Part shown: in pieces, positions 60,492-64,000 of the stretch
Layout of the letters: the number at the start of each line of letters is the position of its first letter
Position numbering within the stretch: the stretch's first letter is position 1
Position numbers and translations under genes: made by a program
From: UBA4636 sp045534575
GTDB lineage: Bacteria > Bacillota > Clostridia > Christensenellales > Borkfalkiaceae
Direction of reading: 5' to 3'
Length of the DNA: 64,000 nucleotides
Assembly (NCBI GenBank): GCA_045534575.1
Contig: JAZSJZ010000008.1
Coordinates: 1 to 64,000 of the forward strand
Notes under the pieces: model-generated
Told to the model about the DNA's origin: nothing
What the model saw: only the letters and a program-made list of their open reading frames with translations
The model's database searches: none

Positions 60492-61835
60492 TTAATAGAT
60501 GCCTTGAGCGATCATAGCGTCTGCAACCTTCTTAAAGCCTGCAAGGTTTGCGCCTTTAACAAGGTTATATTCAACGCCATATTCAGTTAAAGCGTCAGTG
60601 ATTTGGTCGTGGATGTTTTTCATAATCCATTTAAGTTTAGCGTCAACTTCTTCTCTAGACCAAGCAAGTCTTTCGCTGTTTTGGGTCATTTCAAGACCAG
60701 AAACTGCAACGCCACCAGCGTTAGACGCTTTAGCAGGGCAAACGATAATGCCGTTTGCTTGTAAGAATTCGATTGCTTCGTTTGAAGTTGGCATGTTAGC
60801 CGCTTCGTTAACGTATTTAACGCCAAGGTCGATGAACTTCTTAGCATCTTCAAGGTCGATTTCGTTTTGAGTTGCGCAAGGCATATAAACGTCTGCCTTA
60901 ACAACGCCCCAAGGTTTTGCGTTTGGAATAAATTCTGCGCCAACTTTCTTAGCGTAATCTGCCTTAGATTCTTTGTTCTTACGGCTAACTAGCATATAGT
61001 CAACGTCAGCCATAGTCATTCCGTTCTTGAAGTAAATCATACCGTCTTGACCGGAAAGTGAAACAACCTTACCACCAAGTTCCAAAATCTTCTTGCTTGC
61101 GCCCCAAGCAACGTTACCAAAACCAGAAAGCGCGAAAACTTTGCCTTCGATTGAATCGTTTTGGTGTTTTAAAACTTCGTTAAGGAAGTAGATAGAGCCA
61201 AAGCCGGTTGCTTCTGGGCGAATCAACGAACCGCCGAAAGATAAACCTTTTCCTGTTAAAACGCCGTTTTCGTAAGCGTTTTTAATTCTCTTATATTGAC
61301 CGAACATAAAGCCAACTTCTCTAGCGCCAACGCCGATATCTCCAGCGGGAACGTCAAGGTTAGGTCCAATGTGGCGATAAAGTTCAGTCATAAACGCTTG
61401 ACAGAAGTTCATAATCTCGTTATCGCTCTTTCCGCGTGGGTCAAAGTCAGCGCCACCTTTACCGCCACCCATAGGGAGAGAGGTAAGGCTGTTTTTGAAA
61501 GTTTGCTCGAACGCTAAGAACTTCATAATAGAAAGGTTTACAGATGGGTGAAATCTTAAACCGCCCTTGTATGGGCCGATTGCGCTGTTGAATTGAACTC
61601 TGTAGCCCTTGTTTACGTGAGTTGCGCCGTTATCGTCTTTCCAAGCAACTCTAAAGCAAATAATTCTTTCAGGCTCAACCATTCTTTCTAAGAGCGCGTT
61701 TTGTCTATAAAGTTGTTCGTTCTTTTCGATAGCAGGACGGAGTGAAGTTAAAACTTCGGTAACCGTTTGCATAAATTCAGGTTGGTTAGGATTTCTCTTT
61801 TCAGTATCTAAAATGACTTGTTCAATGTAATCCAT
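60492..61835 (-). CDS. gdhA: Glutamate dehydrogenase (GdhA, NADP-type length)
   Basis: A 447-residue hexameric glutamate dehydrogenase interconverting 2-oxoglutarate plus ammonia and glutamate. Visible: GYRVQFNSAIGPYKGGLRFH, LPMGGGKGGADFDPRGKSD (catalytic Lys), PAGDIGVGAREVGFMFGQYK, and the Rossmann ALSGFGNVAWG. Length and N-terminus fit the NADP-dependent bacterial class; cofactor choice is inferred. It complements glnN for ammonia assimilation. GGAGGTATT ribosome site, own promoter. Confidence 0.96.
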   Translation of the reverse strand: MDYIEQVILDTEKRNPNQPEFMQTVTEVLTSLRPAIEKNEQLYRQNALLERMVEPERIICFRVAWKDDNGATHVNKGYRVQFNSAIGPYKGGLRFHPSVNLSIMKFLAFEQTFKNSLTSLPMGGGKGGADFDPRGKSDNEIMNFCQAFMTELYRHIGPNLDVPAGDIGVGAREVGFMFGQYKRIKNAYENGVLTGKGLSFGGSLIRPEATGFGSIYFLNEVLKHQNDSIEGKVFALSGFGNVAWGASKKILELGGKVVSLSGQDGMIYFKNGMTMADVDYMLVSRKNKESKADYAKKVGAEFIPNAKPWGVVKADVYMPCATQNEIDLEDAKKFIDLGVKYVNEAANMPTSNEAIEFLQANGIIVCPAKASNAGGVAVSGLEMTQNSERLAWSREEVDAKLKWIMKNIHDQITDALTEYGVEYNLVKGANLAGFKKVADAMIAQGIY

Positions 61836-61868
61836 TACGGAATACCTCCAAATAAAAAACTTAAAGTT

Positions 61869-61897
61869 ATTTTAGCAAAAGCCAAAAAAAATGTCAA
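61869..61897 (-). promoter_or_regulatory. Promoter of gdhA
   Basis: On the minus strand: perfect TTGACA, a 17 bp spacer, TAAAAT. Confidence 0.8.
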
Positions 61898-62052
61898 TGT
61901 TAGGCAAGCGAAAAATTCATTATTATTTATAATAGATGCTATTTTTTATAGTTATAATTGCAAATTAACGGCAAATCAATAAAAAAAGATAGCAAAATTT
62001 CGTGGCGCATAAAACGAGAAGAAAAAAAATTAGCAATATTTATTAGTTTTTA

Positions 62053-62081
62053 TTGAAAATTAGCCTGTGCTGTTATATAAT
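62053..62081 (+). promoter_or_regulatory. Promoter of AEC transporter gene
   Basis: TTGAAA, a 17 bp spacer, perfect TATAAT. The 283 bp divergent gap between gdhA and this gene otherwise shows no gene. Confidence 0.75.
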
Positions 62082-62118
62082 AATGTTATATAATAGTTTT
62101 CAACAAAAGGAAGTTTCT

Positions 62119-63102
62119 ATGGATACGCTTTTATTTGCGCTAAACGCTGTTTTGCCACTAGTTTTACTAATCGCGCTAGGCTACGTTTTAAAAAGAATTA
62201 AATTTTTAACGCCCGAATTTTTAAAAATCGGCAACAAACTCATTTTTAGAGTTGCGCTCCCCGTTATGCTGTTTATGAATATTTATAACGTTGAGAGCCT
62301 TGCAAACATTGAAATTGAACCTGCGCTTTTTGCAATGGGTGGAATTTTAGGGGCGTTTATTATCGGCTTTATTCTCGTTAAACTCTCCACTAAAGAAATT
62401 AGGCAAAAAGGCGTTGTTCACCAAGGCGTTTTCCGTTCTAACTACGCAATTTTAGGAATTCCACTCGCTACCATGCTTTGCGGAGAGCCTGCAAAAACAA
62501 TGGCTTCTTTCATTTCGGCTTTCACTATTCCGCTATTTAATATTTTGGCGGTGGTTGCGCTCACTATGTATGACAACGAGGGGCTAGATAGAAAAGCAAG
62601 CATTAAAAAGACTTTAAAGGGAATTGCTAAAAACCCGCTCATTTGGGGCGTTATGCTAGGTGTTTTGGTTGTTGCAATAAGAGAACTTTTCGTTAAGTGG
62701 GGCATTGATTTTAGAATTAAAGATATTGAATTTTTATATAAATCTGCAACCAACCTAAGTTCTTTAACCACTCCGCTTGCGCTTATTATCTTGGGTGGTC
62801 AGTTCGAGTTTAAATCAATTAAAGGCTTTAAAACCCAACTTATCGTAACAACGGTAACTAGAACGGTGATAGTTCCAGCAGTGTGCTTAACGGTAGCGTG
62901 CCTATTAGGTTTTAGAGGCGCGGCAATAGCGTCTTTCGTGGCTGTTTTTGGCTCGCCGGTGGCAGTATCATCTAGCGTTATGGCAACCGAAATGAACGGC
63001 GATGGGGAACTTGCGGCTTCAATAGTCGTTGCAACAACGGTTGTGAGCGCAATAACTTTAGTTGTTTTAATTTCAGTTCTTCAAACGCTAGGTATGTTCT
63101 AA
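62119..63102 (+). CDS. AEC (auxin efflux carrier)-family transporter
   Basis: A 327-residue membrane protein with about ten TM segments. AEC features: the N-terminal VLPLVLLIALGYVLKRIKFLT...GNKLIFRVALPVMLF, the FRSNYAILGIPLA step and the C-terminal GSPVAVSSSVMATEM. Bacterial members often carry malate or other organic acids. The ATG at 62119 has AAAAGGAAG; an in-frame extension to 62053 runs through the promoter and is rejected. Confidence 0.9.
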   Translation: MDTLLFALNAVLPLVLLIALGYVLKRIKFLTPEFLKIGNKLIFRVALPVMLFMNIYNVESLANIEIEPALFAMGGILGAFIIGFILVKLSTKEIRQKGVVHQGVFRSNYAILGIPLATMLCGEPAKTMASFISAFTIPLFNILAVVALTMYDNEGLDRKASIKKTLKGIAKNPLIWGVMLGVLVVAIRELFVKWGIDFRIKDIEFLYKSATNLSSLTTPLALIILGGQFEFKSIKGFKTQLIVTTVTRTVIVPAVCLTVACLLGFRGAAIASFVAVFGSPVAVSSSVMATEMNGDGELAASIVVATTVVSAITLVVLISVLQTLGMF

Positions 63103-63127
63103 AAGTTGGGCTATAAGCCCGTTATCA
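63101..63127 (+). repeat. Dispersed CTATAA hairpin repeat, copy 16
   Basis: Orientation A. AAAAGTTGGGCTATAAGCCC followed by GTTATC, directly after the AEC stop. Almost identical to copy 4. Confidence 0.8.
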
Positions 63128-63159
63128 AGCATTTTTTATCAAAATAAAGGAGGGTTTTT

Positions 63160-63888
63160 ATGGCTGAGTATATTTTTGAAATTGAAAATTTATACAAAAC
63201 CTATCAACCAAAAGCAAAAACAATGAACGTGCCGTTTGCGGTAAAAAACGTTAATCTAAAGATAGAAGACGAAGGCGCAATCATTGGCTTGTTAGGGCCT
63301 AACGGCTGTGGAAAAACAACGCTGTTGAAAATTTTAGTCGGTATGCTAACGCCAACTTTGGGCTCGGTTAAAATCTTAGGCAAAAGCGTAGGCGTTGAAA
63401 CAAGGTCGGTAGTATCGTTCTTGTCGGATGCGTATTCATTATATGAAAACTATAAAGTTTTTGAACAAATTGCCTTTTACGAAGACTTTTTCTATGATTT
63501 TGATAAACAAAAAGCCGTTGAAATGTTAACGAGGCTTGGCATTGACTTAAACGCAAAAATCAAAACGTTATCTAAAGGAACAAAGGAAAAACTTTCGCTA
63601 ATTTTAACGCTATCAAGGCGGGCTAAACTTTACGTTTTAGACGAGCCTATCGCTGGCGTTGACCCTGCTGCTCGTGATTATATTTTGCAAACGATAATCA
63701 GCATGAAAGATAAAAACGCAACGCTTATTATCAGCACGCACCTAATTAGCGAGATTGAAAATTATTTTGACCGCATTATCTTTATCAAAAACGGCGAAAT
63801 AATTTTAGAAGGCAAAACCGAGCAAATTCGAGATAGTCATCAAAAGTCTATCGATCAGTTGTTTAGGGAGATGTTCAAATGGATGTAA
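63160..63888 (+). CDS. ABC transporter ATP-binding protein
   Basis: A 242-residue ATPase subunit: Walker A GPNGCGKTTLL, signature LSKGTKEKLSL, Walker B LYVLDEP, and switch His in ISTHL. The signature LSKGTKEKL rather than LSGGQ is typical of YxlF/GntR-linked ABC-2 export systems. AAAGGAGGG ribosome site. The next gene begins 10 bp before its stop, so it pairs with a permease whose start is in this window. Confidence 0.93.
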   Translation: MAEYIFEIENLYKTYQPKAKTMNVPFAVKNVNLKIEDEGAIIGLLGPNGCGKTTLLKILVGMLTPTLGSVKILGKSVGVETRSVVSFLSDAYSLYENYKVFEQIAFYEDFFYDFDKQKAVEMLTRLGIDLNAKIKTLSKGTKEKLSLILTLSRRAKLYVLDEPIAGVDPAARDYILQTIISMKDKNATLIISTHLISEIENYFDRIIFIKNGEIILEGKTEQIRDSHQKSIDQLFREMFKWM

Positions 63889-64000
63889 ATAAAGATTTTA
63901 TTAATAATAAAAATGAAGAAGTTTCGCTCAATGAGTTTAACGTTCCGTGCGGTGATTACGATTACGAAGGAAAACTTCCGCCCGTAAGAAAAAGAGTGCT
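63879..64000 (+). CDS. Start of a downstream gene, probably the ABC permease (partial)
   Basis: An ATG at 63879 overlaps the end of the ATPase gene in another frame, with AGGGAG 8 bp before it. The visible 40 residues (MDVNKDFINNKNEEVSLNEF, then CGDYDYEGKLPPVRKRVL) are hydrophilic and end at the window edge. Coupling to an ABC ATPase suggests the membrane subunit, with membrane segments further on; this is inference from position only. Confidence 0.65.
   Translation, partial: MDVNKDFINNKNEEVSLNEFNVPCGDYDYEGKLPPVRKRV

Noticed and set aside
62053..62118. Upstream extension of the AEC transporter
   Set aside because: It overlaps a good promoter, and the ribosome site points to 62119.

Overview
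This 64 kb window is a stretch of bacterial chromosome, AT-rich, with strong sigma-A type promoters (TTGACA, 17 bp, TATAAT), many short Rho-independent terminators and frequent GTG/TTG starts. The gene content points to an anaerobic Gram-positive of the class Clostridia, probably an uncultured gut lineage. Supporting markers are desulfoferrodoxin, rubrerythrin and a ferritin-like protein, the sporulation regulator SpoVT, a T-box leader, a glycine riboswitch, class III glutamine synthetase, an ATP-PFK next to a PPi-type PFK, and Ser-rich lipoproteins with InlB-type repeats. Species assignment is inference. Nothing here marks a prophage or conjugative element.

Layout. 1-2.7 kb: the edge of a defence/accessory island (a DUF5655 protein end, a DpnII-like GATC endonuclease, a small DNA methyltransferase, an unknown gene). 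2.9-7.1 kb: oxygen defence (dfx, ferritin-like), an Amidase_6 protein, a metal efflux CDF and a TetR regulator. 7.3-15.3 kb: a minus-strand operon of three very large secreted or lipid-anchored proteins built of InlB repeats, with cohesin-like domains and one dockerin. 15.3-16.2 kb: a gene-poor repeat region ending in tRNA-Ser(GGA), with duplicated tRNA fragments. 16.2-22.4 kb: an Mrr-like restriction enzyme, then a T-box leader and aspS-gatC-gatA-gatB, in which GatA has lost every catalytic residue. 22.4-27.1 kb: two surface lipoproteins and a TIR-V4R fusion gene in operon with L-asparaginase. 27.3-35.4 kb: an exonuclease, spoVT, a SpoVB-like flippase, YabN/MazG, Dus, a nitrilase-like protein, TrmL and an LRR lipoprotein. 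35.4-38.7 kb: a DedA-like protein and a cassette of small membrane proteins bounded by near-identical repeats. 38.8-51.9 kb: glnN, an FTR-like mini-protein, GDPD, lepA-hemW-dnaE-pfkA-PPi-PFK, and a YgjP-like peptidase. 52-64 kb: an NSS transporter, CopA, a Nudix protein, rubrerythrin, a riboswitch-controlled AGCS symporter, gdhA, an AEC carrier and the start of an ABC exporter operon.

Themes. Nitrogen handling is prominent: glutamine synthetase, glutamate dehydrogenase, asparaginase, the Asn/Gln-tRNA transamidation operon, and glycine/alanine and NSS transporters. Oxygen protection is spread over dfx, rbr and the ferritin-like gene.

The main undescribed-looking signals are: (1) a dispersed 25-35 bp hairpin repeat with core CTATAA-N5-TTA, 16 copies in 64 kb, mostly between genes, often forming terminators and twice inside coding sequence; (2) a catalytically dead GatA inside an otherwise intact T-box-aspS-gatCAB operon; (3) a TIR-V4R sensor fusion coupled to asparaginase; (4) the cohesin/dockerin/InlB surface operon; (5) a repeat-bounded cassette of small membrane proteins driven by a duplicated 32 bp promoter. 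All assignments come from reading the sequence and from family knowledge; no database search was run.
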